Of a stretch of DNA of 64,000 nt, positions 11,231 through 22,830 are shown piece by piece; within the stretch, counting starts at the first letter, position 1; each line of letters begins with the position of its first letter. Source of the DNA: Sinohyriopsis cumingii (Eukaryota; Mollusca; Bivalvia; Unionida; Unionidae); the NCBI GenBank assembly GCA_028554795.2, contig CM068825.1:92288951-92352950 (forward strand). Direction: 5' to 3'. Both the position numbers and the translations under genes were made by a program. The notes beneath the pieces are model-generated. The model saw only the letters and a list, made by a program, of their open reading frames with translations. It was not told the origin of the DNA and searched no databases.

Positions 11231-13440
11231 ATTGATAATGCTTCAAACGTTAATTGGTATCTGACATCATTTATATCATCTCCCGTTTTAGTTACTTTCT
11301 CGGACCAAACATAATTACTGTCACGATGTATTTGAACTTATCGTTGCATGCTAGCTACACTTATCTATCAATATAGTCAGTGTGAGACTAGTGATCAACA
11401 TAAGTAAGTAAGACCCTTAGGTAGACAAATTATTCGCTTGTTTGTGTAGTGTCTAACCATATCGCTCAGATAACAAGTCTATTGACCCTGTAAAGTTGAT
11501 GATAACTACGAGTTGTGCCATCAAGTTAGCCGAAGGCAATTTTACTTACTTGTCTATATCCAAAAGGTCATGTAATCCCTCCTCATATTTAACAATATTG
11601 ATCATCATGCTATCATGTCTGATCAAGATTAATTCAGTGTTTCGTCATTGAATGTAATCTGAAAATTAGTACCTTTCTTGAAACAAAGCATCATATCTTA
11701 TATCTGAAGTAGTCATATCTACGTTTGTCTTTTCTTGAAAGTTTTTTCAATCACGGCTAACCTAAACCACTCCGTCATCCCATCAACATTTGCAAGACAG
11801 AACACATTATCTGTTGTTTTAATGTAAATCTTTTTAAATATCGACACCATTTTTATAAAACACGTAGGTTGATTACAATGTATCTTTGCTCCATCATTTA
11901 TTTTGTTCTAATAATTTACAATTCGGTAAATGTTGTCACTTTTAAAAACCACAACTGCAGCAAGGTGGTTGGTCATAATAATCACATGCACATATTACGG
12001 GTAGGTGAACATATTAGGTAGATAATGACAGCACCATAGAACAGTAATTTTAATTACCCACTGAATAGTTTTATTTTAGTTGTTGTGCCCACGCCAAAAA
12101 GATCAAGCACTTTTAAATGGAATCAGTCGACTCGTGATCTCAGTATTTCCTACTATCCCTTACGGCAGACGTTGCATTCAAAAGAGCTCAAGAAAGAACA
12201 ACGATACAACAAGAGAGTAAACGGTGCGTCTACACCAGGTTAGTTGAGGAAGTAATAGAATTTGTGTAATATGTATGAAATCGTTTAAATATTATGAAAA
12301 TGCTACAACCGATGCTATGTTATCTACTAGTAAATTAAACATTTGAATAAATATAACATTTGTGAAAATAGCATCACAAGCACCAAAAGTTTACGTCGGT
12401 AGGGAATCATTTTGAAAGATGTCAGTCATGCCACTTATCGGGTTGTGTCAGATGATTGATTCAACCCAAAGTAGCTGAACGACCTAATATATAAGACTAT
12501 CATTTTATTTTGTTGATGAAAGCAACATCAATTTTAAAACAACCAAGACAAAATACATTGAGTAGCAAAACTGAGCAAATGAAGAGAATATGTTGGTTGA
12601 TTCTGCAGGAACAAAGCTACTACTTGATCCAGGTAGGAATGATATATCACAATTTACCACTTGTCCCGAAAAAATTCCGTTCCTTTCTTTGCACGAGATT
12701 TGTATGCTTATGGACGATTTACGTTATTGTAGTATTTTACGAGTCAATATAGTACTGTGACTACACCGGGACATTGAGTAGCAAAACTGAGCAAATGAAA
12801 GGAATACTAATTTCGTTACTAAATAATCATGTATTTCAATTACAAGTGAAATCATTTATAAATAGTACATGTAAGGTAATTGCTTCTTACAAAAGTTTGA
12901 TGAGTAATGTCTTATGTTTGAATAACTATCACAATGTAGATAATCATCTAAAAGGGTGGGAACTTAAGTTCTTGAATATAACAGTCGTTGAAGATCAATA
13001 TGCGTTTGCCCTGCAGAAAGACCTTTTGATCATAACAGAACTACGATTTATCGATCTGCTAATAATGCAGTATTGCTGTCGAACATACTAACATGGAGAA
13101 AATTGATCATTAACTCGATGTTGAATGCCTCATTAATTCGCGCTGTATCACTTATTTTTTTATCTTACTTAGCTTGAAAATGACACACGTCGTCCTTTTT
13201 TCTGGCCTGGTCCGGATCAAACAAAAACTCTGTGGGACTTGTTTGATTCACATCCTAATGTTATCAGCTCGAACTGATACACTAATTCATATCAAATTAA
13301 CAATTACTGTAGCATATCAACTAACTATACAATTGCTCTAACATATCATAATGATGTACATATGACACATACTCCAGTAGTCTCAGTAAGATCATTATTG
13401 TTTTAAAGGGGATGAAGTGTTAACAATACGTAGAATATCT
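11231..13440. other. Unassigned AT-rich sequence with a short direct repeat
   Basis: No protein match. A phrase starting acattgagtagcaaaactga (about 36 bp, two differences) occurs at 12,555 and again at 12,771, in open frames of 80 and 105 codons that are otherwise unrelated and unrecognised. I see nothing else. Confidence 0.45.
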
Positions 13441-13508
13441 ACTTCAACTTTTATAACACTTCAACTTTTATAACACTTCAACTATTATAACACTTCAACT
13501 TTTATAAC
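13441..13508. repeat. Four tandem copies of a 17-bp unit
   Basis: The unit acttcaacttttataac is repeated four times with one mismatch in copy three (actattataac). Confidence 0.95.
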
Positions 13509-13613
13509 ATCGATAGTAACCCAAGTTTTCTGGTGATCCATAAGGTATTCAATTCTTAGCTTCAATATTTGACGCAACGTCCAAAAAGACAAGGAACTCT
13601 GTCCTAAGGTTTC

Positions 13614-13665
13614 ATGTGTGTGTGTGTGTGTGTGTGTGTGTATAATACATACATACATACATAGT
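13614..13665. repeat. (GT)n and (ACAT)n microsatellites
   Basis: A GT run of about 13 repeats, a short spacer and four to five ACAT repeats. Confidence 0.95.
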
Positions 13666-14500
13666 CAGCTCATAATTTATTTATTTATTTATATAACACG
13701 AGTCCACAAATCTTTACGTTTTACGTAGTACTGAAAGTAAATCATATTTCTAGATAATATTCCTCAATCTTAGAACGGCAGTTATATTTTTCTTCGTGAA
13801 GAACCATTATGACTTGACTATTCTTATACATTGTATATATTGTTATATGATTATTTAACAAACCGGTGGTTAGAAATCCAGTTTGTATATACAAGACATG
13901 TTTGGGTGTGCATTTCATGTATGTATGAGCACGGAAACGTATGTATGTATAATACCCTGCTCATTATTATAATTGTGTTGTATTAGTAAACTTTTGTATA
14001 GAGGTCGACCAACATATGTTTAAATTTCTCTTTTCTTTCTTTCTTTCTTTTATTTCCTGGTGCGAAAGGTGCAGCATAGTTTTTCTGGAGATGTTGGAAT
14101 TGTGTTGTACAGATGGTGAATACGTTTGACTTTGTAAATAATTAATGAAATACAAAACTTACATCAAGCTTTTATTCTATTTTATTTCCTTTCCTCTAGA
14201 TAATTAAACCTAACAACTATATTCCTTTGTACCGAGATTAATCATGTATACAGTTGCGTAACACGCCTCACATACCCTTGATATATGTGGTCGGGCATAC
14301 CCTCCCCCTTTCAATTCTTTAATATAAACCCTGTATTATCTAGGTGTATCAAACTTTTTTGAGCTGAATGCATGTTTGTTAGGATTTAGATAAAAAGTTG
14401 TTGTATCTGATTCGCACGATTCCTAATTCATGACATTATCAGCCATGTATGGATTATATAAGATATTCTAGTAACTAGTTCAGGCTGGAAGGTTTTAATG
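13666..14500. other. Unassigned AT-rich sequence
   Basis: Contains a short (CTTT)n tract near 14,030-14,050 and nothing else I can identify. Confidence 0.4.
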
Positions 14501-15050
14501 AAGTAAGACTAAACCGTATACCGTATTTACTTGGGGGTAATCAGTAGAACAATCAAGATAACCCTGATCTGCATGCGCATTATGCCACAGCAGATCAGGA
14601 GCATTGTTTTTATCACTTCGACCTATTAGTGAGTACAGACGGTATGGAACACTGTAGGCAAGTTCAACATTTTTAGTTTGATTGAAAAGAGGACTCAATG
14701 ATATTCTCCCGGAGCTCTACCAGGATAAAACTTCATTTTCAAGCAGAAAGACAGGAGAAGACGGTCAGGTCGAATAAAAGCGTAATGACTCGTGGGATGA
14801 AGATACCGAATGATATGGTGTATACGTTAGAGCCAGCTGCACAGACCCAGACATGTCGGCGCATTATGTGGCGGTAGATCTGGTTCTGTGCAGTCTGTTA
14901 GGAGTTTTCATTTGAGCAAACAAAATAGACCATAATCTGCCAGTACATTGTGCTACGGTAGATCAGGGCATATGGTGCTGGCAATTTGAGCCGATTTATG
15001 AGCAAGCATAGACGGTAGTTAACCAGACCGATAATAACCATCTTGATTAA
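14501..15050. mobile_element. Dispersed repeat with internal inverted motifs (MITE-like)
   Basis: GC-richer patch. cctgatctgc at 14,563-14,572 is perfectly inverted as gcagatcagg at 14,590-14,599, around a tgcgcattatg core. The same elements recur near 14,870 (gcgcattatgtggcggtagat) and 14,955 (ggtagatcagg). It resembles common clam dispersed repeats with 'gatctg' phrases as I remember them. Ends and target duplication could not be fixed. Confidence 0.4.
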
Positions 15051-15774
15051 CTAAAACAGTATTTCTTTAATCTACGATTTCTAATGTTTCTAGCAGCCTT
15101 TTATGTTCATTCAAAGACATCGAGTTTTGAAAATTAAATTTTCTTTCATCAATTATTAGTTGACATAATAAAGATGAAAAATGATCGTCATATTATGTTG
15201 ATGTGTGACTTCAATACCTAAACTAAATGAGTTTCATACATTTTGCAAAGAGAGTGCTGCACTAATTTCTGCTCATTAGCAGACTTCTATCAATAAGATG
15301 CTTGTAAACTTAAAAAAACTATTGATGCTTCCTAAAATTAATATCGCAAACAATCAACTGATATGTCTTTGATATCTTTGGAATACTAAACGTTAGAACT
15401 GTTGGAGATTCTCTTAGAATCTACGTATGTTATTCTAATGGAGGTACAGTTAATTACGCAGTAGCACGAGCTATGTTATTTCCAAATATGTACATTTAAT
15501 GTCAGCCCTCCCACTCATTTCCGATATCACTCATTAATTTCGATAGGTTTAAAATGTACATTGTTATATAACCAGGAAACAAACATTATTTTATCCTCTT
15601 AACCATTGATTTAAATGGACGGGAGAGAGCAATCAGAAATTCTAGATGACTAACAAAGAGTCTCCTCCAAGAACTGTCAAATATTGCAGTAAAAATGTGT
15701 ACATCTCACTATCATCATGTTAACTTAGCAGTAATTGATCTAACACTACTCTGACCACTGCTCTAGAAATTAGT
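15051..15774. other. Unassigned AT-rich sequence
   Basis: No coding or repeat structure recognised up to the start of the following minisatellite. Confidence 0.4.
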
Positions 15775-16160
15775 TCGACTTAAGATGTAAATTGACATCC
15801 ATGAATAGTGACTATTTCGACTTAAGATGTAAATTGACGTGGATGAATAGTGACTGTTTCGACATAAGATGTAAACTGGTTTTGGATAAATAGTGACATT
15901 TTGGACTTATTTTGTAAACTGTAGCTATTTCGACTTAAGATGTAAATTGACATGGATGAACAGTGACTATTTCGACTTAAGGTGTAAATTGACATGGTTG
16001 AACAGTGACTATTTCGACTTAGGGTGAAAATTCACATGGATGAACAGTGACTATTTCGACTTAAGATGTAAATTGATATGGATGAACAGTGACTATTTCG
16101 ATTTAAGGTATAAATTCACATAATGAATATTGAATATTTCGACTTGAGATGTAAGTTGAC
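15775..16160. repeat. Minisatellite, 42-bp unit
   Basis: About nine diverged copies of a 42-bp unit: 'gactatttcgacttaagatg' then 'taaattgacatggatgaaca' then gt. The last copy runs into the open frame at 16,123-16,329, which is probably incidental. Confidence 0.93.
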
Positions 16161-16369
16161 AGGACGCAGAAGGAATTTTAAGCAATTCACAGAAGATCAG
16201 TTTGTATGGACACATTTAGAAAAGAAAAATCTGTCAAAATATAAGGAAATAAAACAATCAATAAAGAATTCGTCTGTTAAGGTGGAATCATTACATGAGT
16301 CAAACCTAATGACTTTCTGGAAATCTTGAAACGATTTTCAAAATTCATGTTGACATTACACAAATGATA

Positions 16370-16992
16370 TTGCTACATTTCAGTGGTCAGCATGATTATA
16401 CAGACGATAATGATACATCGCAATGGTCAACATAATTATGCGAATAAGATTACTTCATCTCAGTGGTCAACATAATTCCACATATGACATTAATACATTT
16501 CAATATGGTTGACATAATTATACAGATGATCTTACCTGATCTGATTATGGTCATCATAATTATATATATAATATTACCGCATCTTAATATGATGGTACTT
16601 CATATCAATTATGAGAATAATTACACATATGATATTGCTACATCTCAATGGTCAACATAATTACAAAGATGATATTAGAGCATCTCAATAGTCAACATAA
16701 TTACACAGATCATATTAGTTCATCTCAATGGTCAACATAATTACAAAGAAGATATTAGAACATCTCAATAGTCAACATAATTACACAGATCATATTAGTT
16801 CATCTCAGTGGTCAACGTCATTACAAAGATAATATTACAGCATCTCAATAGTCAACATAAATTACACAGATCATATTAGTTCATCTCAATGGTCAACATA
16901 ATTACAAAGATGATATTACAGTATCTCAATGTTCAACATAATTACACGGACGATATTACCAGTATCTCAGTGGTCAGCATAATTAAGAAGAT
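16370..16992. repeat. Minisatellite, 40-bp unit with an 80-bp alternation
   Basis: About fifteen copies of 'catctcaatggtcaacataa' followed by 'ttacacagatcatattagtt'. From about 16,630 two variants alternate (aaagatgatatta and cagatcatattag), giving an 80-bp higher-order unit. Unrelated in sequence to the 42-bp array just upstream. Confidence 0.94.
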
Positions 16993-17045
16993 CAAAAGTA
17001 TATGACAAAGAGTTTTCCTATGCATGTGAAACAGTATTGTGAGAG

Positions 17046-17284
17046 GGCATGTACTATAAATCAAATTGGGGCCTGAACTAGTTATCTCCTATTGCACAAA
17101 GCAGGTTGGAAGACCCATTCTCTTGTCATGAAATAAATTCATCAATTAATTTAAAACATTTTAAGGCATGTACTATAAATCAAATTGGGGCCTGAACTAG
17201 TTTATCTCCTATTGCACAAAGCAGGTTGGAAGACCCATTCTCTTGTCATGAAATAAATTCATCAATTAATTTAAAACATTTTAA
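17046..17284 (+). repeat. Direct tandem duplication of about 120 bp in a LINE fragment
   Basis: 17,046-17,164 (119 bp) and 17,165-17,284 (120 bp) are almost identical, differing by one inserted T (agttatc against agtttatc). Both begin ggcatgtactataaatc and end aaaacattttaa. The second copy continues straight into a reverse transcriptase open frame, so the duplication happened after the LINE fragment was in place. Confidence 0.95.
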
Positions 17285-17480
17285 TGAGAAAGATTTAAAT
17301 CGTCGATCAAATGATGTCTTTAAAATCAGTTTTCTTTTATTCGCCGATGACTTGTTGGTGTTATATACGAGTGTAAAAGGTCTAGAGTCTTATTTCGATG
17401 CTTACAACAGTAGTTTTGAAACTGCACATCAGTTTCAACCTAAAATAAATAAAAGTCTATACATCAGCAACTTGAAATGA
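17200..17480 (+). mobile_element. LINE reverse transcriptase fragment (FADD box)
   Basis: The open frame 17,226-17,480 contains 'FKISFLLFADDLLVLYTS' (about 17,320-17,373), the RT palm box with both catalytic aspartates, followed by 'VKGLESYFDAYNSSFETAHQ' and an N-K-S end. This is typical of non-LTR retrotransposons of the Jockey/CR1-like group. Only about 90 residues remain. It belongs to the same general type as the relics at 25.5 kb and 40 kb. Confidence 0.75.
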
Positions 17481-17978
17481 CGTCCGTCCTGGGAAGTATT
17501 GAGTTATGGACAGACGAATCTGTATGAAGCTGACGTGTATTTTTTTAGACGATATTGCATTTATTCCATAACTTTATTTTTAATCAACCATCGTATATCA
17601 ATTTACGTAGAAAAGCAATTAAACTTCGACAAGAAGAAACCCATTGAGATATGTAGATTACTTGGATCCGAAATTCATGCATATTGAAAATAATTTATCT
17701 CCTTTGAAAAGCAGTACTAATAACTTTCTTAATGTTTATTATTCTGCATTACATTTATGAGCATGTCGTTTCAAAATGGTGTCTTTACTTTTTAAGTAAT
17801 ATTTCATGGAAGTATATACATGCATTTTTGGATGACGCTATGGAACATGGTAACTCCAATACAGTATATATAATAAACAAATCAACAGGTGTCGGTTCTT
17901 ACTACGTTGAGGTTCGTTTGATATGCCACTCTTTTAAGGAAGTCAAGTGTCTGTAGAAGCAAGTACCATTAGGGATTT
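17481..17978. other. Unassigned sequence between LINE fragment and SINE
   Basis: May contain further decayed LINE sequence. No motif can be defended. Confidence 0.35.
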
Positions 17979-18237
17979 ATTCTTGTTAATTTTGTTGTTG
18001 TAGGGTTTAACGCCATTTTTCAGCACAATATAGTCTATATATGGCTGCCAGTATAACTAGTGCAAGAAGAACCCGGGAAAACACCGGGAGGAACCACCTA
18101 CCCACTCGAAGCTACTGGCATGCTTTCTCACGTATCCACGTTAGCACAGTCTGATACTCGAACCCACTTAGACAGATGCGAGATGGCAGTGATCCGAAAC
18201 AGTGAGCGCTTTAGACCCCTCAGCCACTCTGGGCCCC
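17979..18237 (-). mobile_element. SINE copy 2 with perfect 14-bp target duplication
   Basis: Reverse-oriented copy. The (CAA)n-like tail appears as ttgttgttg at the left, the body as tagggtttaacgccattttt and ggaaaacaccggg, and the tRNA-like head at the right ends gggcccc. The sequence accattagggattt flanks it on both sides (17,965-17,978 and 18,238-18,251). The A and B boxes are still recognisable but mutated. Confidence 0.93.
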
Positions 18238-18251
18238 ACCATTAGGGATTT

Positions 18252-20790
18252 GAAACTCTTTCTTCTTCATATCAGTTTTATCTATGGGTACTTGAATTAT
18301 CTATGAAACAGGCAATGTGCTCCAGGCTTACAGCTATCAGACTTAATGGACTTGTAAATTCCTTACCGCAGACTGGATCGCCGACAACCAGTGGATGCTG
18401 TTACTTCCCATTGCTGTCGGTCCTTGCCGTAGGGAACAAATAGGACGAAAGATATCCAGAAAGTTTCCGTACCATCAGGTGTTGTCTCCATAAGGGTTAT
18501 CTGTAGGTTTCGAACCACATTCGAAATATCGGCCCACTCAACATTGTCTTTTTGTACTCCCGACTCGTAACCAAAATCTCTAGATCACAGGTCGACAAAG
18601 AAATAATGAGGTGCAGTAAGAAACCAATCCAATGCCGTAAATTCGGGAACATACGATGTGTATAAGATGCGAGTATCATATCTAGGATGAATGATGTTCA
18701 TAGTTGAACGTGCGCACTGTAATTATTTACATTCCACAATATTTGATTGGTCAGGTGTGTTTATTGTGCATCATTGTATACTTACTAGTATCGTCAACCA
18801 ATAGTCGAGATGTTTCGTTGTGGCACGATATTGTTGACGCTAATTAGTAACTTTAAAAGATTGGCACGTGCCGATTCTTGTGTCAATGGCTATGCTTAGT
18901 AATATGTACTGTATGTATGTTTGTATGGGGTTTAATGACACATCAACACAATCCTGGCCTTAACGTGCCGATGTCAAATCAAGTTCTAGAGTGTAAAGAT
19001 TAAAATGTCTATATAAAAAAACGTCTGAAGATGAACTTGAAACTTGTTGCATAAATCACATTCTTATATGAAAAAAAATCAAGATTTTGTATTAGGAGGT
19101 AAACCATAAAAGACCTATTAATTTAGTTGACATTAAAGTTCTTCTGTCTCACAGGGTGGAATTCGTTACATTCGTGTATAATGTGCTATTCTATTCTGCC
19201 ATTGACACTGGAAAATAAAGCACTTGCTTGATATTAACCACTGTTGTTGCAGGTTTTAATAGTATTTTAAGCACATTATGGGGAATATCATGAAAGCGCC
19301 TTTATCATTTGTGGGGCAGGATGGTTCAGTGGTGTCACAACCTTTGAAAATACTTTAGGGCATACAAATGTTTTGTGACGCTAGCAGAGCAATGAACATG
19401 TCCATTGATGACCTTAACTTCAGAATCGAGAAAAAATTCGTATAAAACTTTTTTTATTAGTCCAAGTAGGTTACCTGACAATCCACAAAAATATAATATA
19501 TCATCTCTGCATGAAAGCTACTAAAAGAATTATTATAGATGTTAAAAATATGTGCATTGTCAATTATTGAAGGTTTTAATAGGATTATCAAAGGTCGTTC
19601 CCCAAATTTGTTTCATACGAATTGATTTCCCATTATATAAACGAGATAAGCCGATATCCTTTGCATACTAGCCGGACATTGTTTTAGTGTGGGGGATAAT
19701 CCATCAGAGGACATACATCATATCATGTCACTAGGTTATTTCAAAAGATCAAAGTTTTTTAATCTAATACTGTCAAATGTTTTGTCATGACCACAAAAAA
19801 GTATTGATTGAACACGCAAAGCTGAGAATAATTGCAACTCCCTGTGGCAACATCTCTATCGAGTAGGCTTGCGTGACACTCCAGTATGTGTATGTGCAGT
19901 ATGCGCTGAAACTAATGAACATTTTTTTCATGATGACGTATTTTAAGAAATAGTTAGAAATGTTAAACCGAATCCATTGTTTGCAATAAAAATCTGCTAA
20001 AATTAAAAATAACAGCATGTTTCAAATAATTAATTATTTTGAGAAAAACCTTTGCAGAAAAATTTCTATGTAATATTTTATGCTGGAACGATCAAAGATT
20101 TAGATGTTGTTTTTTTTTTTTGTATAAATGGTAGCAGGGAAAATTGCTACAATTCTTTATCTCCTACATTATCAAACTCAAATTTCATTTTTTTTCTAGG
20201 AGTTGGTACAATACGGAAACACTAGAATTGCAATTTCATGGATGTAAGTGTGTCTACTGTTCAGAGGTTTATATGAAAGACTTAAACATTTGGTAGACTT
20301 TTTAAGCAAAATCAATGACTAATATATTAAATAAACGTATATAAGATCTTGTAACGTTACCACTAGGAGATCAATACCTCAGTCAAATACATGATTATAT
20401 CACCCACACACCCAGCAGCAATAAACCAGTGTAGACATTGCAAATTGTTATATCAGAGCTGAGCCTAAATAGCATTTTTTAAATATCTGGTATGGGTTTT
20501 TTAGTGTCATTTGATATGAAGGTGAAGGAGATAATAACATTGCAGTGGTAAGCAATTGGGATATGATGATAATGAAAAACATAAACTATCATACGGATAT
20601 GATATTCTTCTTACGCTAAATGAATTCAATATGTTCATTGGACACAGCAGGACTGAGCAGTAATCATGAAAGAAAACTAGAGGAAGTTGAAATAGGAGCT
20701 AGAAAATTGCAAAACACTGCTTATATGTTATGTTAATAGTGGTCGGACAAAAGTGTAGGATAGCGCTTTACTTAGAGATATTAACAGGTT
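18252..20790. other. Mostly unassigned sequence with SINE-like scraps
   Basis: gttgttgcaggttttaatag at 19,244 followed by 'ttttaagcacattatgggga' resembles the 3' end of the local SINE in reverse, strongly diverged. 18,920-19,000 (ggggtttaatgacacatcaa) looks like another dispersed-repeat fragment. 18,300-18,720 is GC-richer but unrecognised. Confidence 0.35.
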
Positions 20791-20792
20791 AT

Positions 20793-20977
20793 TGTCTGCA
20801 TTTCTACATTATCCCTGTGCTGTTCCGCAGGCTTTCAAATATAAGAGTATGCTCCCCAAACGGGATGATATGATACAAGATAGTAACCAGATGTACGAGA
20901 TGAACAAACATTGTCTCGAGGACGATTGGATTTTCTCTTATTCAATATTCCTCATCCGATTTCTAATACACATATAG
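20793..20977 (+). CDS. Possible exon, unidentified
   Basis: An open frame whose likely coding part starts after a good acceptor (ccctgtgctgttccgcag, ending about 20,831) and runs 48 codons to TAG. It includes 'YKSMLPKRDDMIQDSNQMYE'. No family recognised, no partner exon seen, and it could be chance. Confidence 0.2.
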
Positions 20978-21985
20978 GAATGGATTGGTTTTGATTTAAG
21001 GCAATAAGACAAGATAAAGACAAATCAACGATATAGCAGCCAATGTACCTTAGACTCGATTATACCAGAATTAGATCGAAGAGCGTTTTTTACTGTGCAA
21101 GGAGACCGGTGAAAGTGAACTGGAAAACTTTTACCATTCGGCAATAGAGAAGATCTTCGTGACATTGTAAAATATTTCAAGCATGGCTTTGTCTCGGCAT
21201 TTTCAACTAAAGCAACGATTTAGAAAAGCAACTAAGTATTTTTACAGAAAAAACACGCACAATAATAAACAAATTAAGTGACACAGTTTATAAACTAAGA
21301 TAGGTTGCATCGAGGTAGGCTCGATTTGAGAAGTAATCACGATAACAGACTATGTGGAAGTGACGTTGTGTAAGCCAGTCTGCAACAAGGCATTATTTGT
21401 CAATTCAACAGATACATAATGATGCACGCGAATATATATCTATTTCGCTTTAAATCATCAGTTTATGATTTAAATAAATTGTCTCAAATAAATTCTCTTT
21501 TAGGAATAAATAAATGTATTCAAACGACCCCATAGCATGATCATTGACTGAGTGATTAATTAAATCAAATTCACTAGAGGCTGAATCCTAATATGTCTGC
21601 CATCTGTGTGTGAAACAAGAACTAGGAAAGAAAATGCATATTCAAAGATAAAATTATGATCGAAATGGACACAGATAAGATAGTTAAAGTTAATAGCTGA
21701 CTATGTGCAAATATTTTGTTTGTGGTTGATAACAGTGGCAATCTTAATGAAGACAAAAGAAATCATTTAATCTAACTAGACTAGTGTTAAGTGGTAGATA
21801 TTTTGAAATATCGATATCAGTGATTGAGCAAATGATTAATTCTGTAATGAAAGATTTCACATAAAACACGTGTTTTGGTCGTCTTCTAGAGCAAGGAAAA
21901 TTGGAATCTCCTAATTCCAGTTGATATGAAATCAAACATTGTAGATGTTTTTGAAACAGAATAGAAGAAACAATCTAATATTGGG
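20978..21985. other. Unassigned sequence, possibly decayed coding on the minus strand
   Basis: The minus-strand frame 21,935-21,744 ('RRPKHVFYVKSFITELI') looks protein-like and lies downstream of the PolB relic in the same direction. No identity can be given. The rest shows nothing. Confidence 0.3.
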
Positions 21986-21989
21986 AATA

Positions 21990-22830
21990 TAGGTTCTCTT
22001 TCAGAATGATACCCTGATTGTAAAGTAATGCGTTTCCATGATCAACAAAGCCATTATTATCAACTGTGGAAAACGGTACCTTATTTTCATGTCTATCATC
22101 TGGCGGTTGTACGATCTATGGAAACGAATTATCCGTAATTTATATTGTGATTGGATAATCTTCCAACATATCAAATGGTAAATTTTTTTGAGAACACGTT
22201 TTTGCATCCGTTCTTCTCGATGTCTTCAGGTCTATGTCAATGAAGTTTTCACATAACCAACGTAAAAAGGTTATAGACGTACTGAGATTAGTTAATCCCT
22301 GAAATCTCCGGTAACTTTATTATTCATCTACGGCATGTTAAACACGTTGTCCTTTCGATAGTTACTACTGTCAGTGATACTGATCTCATTTTTCATGATG
22401 TCACTGTTAACATTGTCTATCTCGACATGAATCTATAATGAATCTGGTTTGGTTGTCATTAGCAACAGAATTCACCGTATTTGTCTTTCAACTTAGTGTG
22501 GAAAGATTCATGAATCAGGACAACAGTAACTCCACCATAGATAGAATTTGTTATTTTCATCCATTTGATTTAATACTGACAATCACCAAGTGGTCATCAA
22601 GTAGCATCCTAACATTTCAAAAGATTATCTTCACTCGACAAATTTAAATGATGTCCTCTTTTTGGAAAATCTTCATCGGTTTCAGAAACACTGAATTATT
22701 TATAAGCTTGATCAAAACTTTTTCGAACTCATTTGGATGTTTATCATACGTTTTCAGCAATGTAGCAGAAATGTTTTGCTTCTCAGTACATAAAATAGTT
22801 TTGGTTATATTTGTACAGTATCCTTGCAAT
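21990..22830 (-). mobile_element. Second decayed Polinton-type DNA polymerase B fragment
   Basis: The minus-strand frame 22,829-22,644 ends in 'HPNEFEKVLIKLINNSVF' (about 22,735-22,688) and 'FQKEDII', which matches the Polinton PolB motif B block; the Gly after NSVF is replaced by Leu. Further downstream, in shifted frames, 'TDSSNYRKDNVFNMP' and 'NNKVTGDFRD' (about 22,375-22,305) match the block after the palm aspartates that reads SDYPKDHP and NKKVIGKFKDE in the family. Colinearity of two separate motifs supports the call. The stretch to 21,990 probably encodes the C-terminus but is too decayed to align. Confidence 0.72.
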
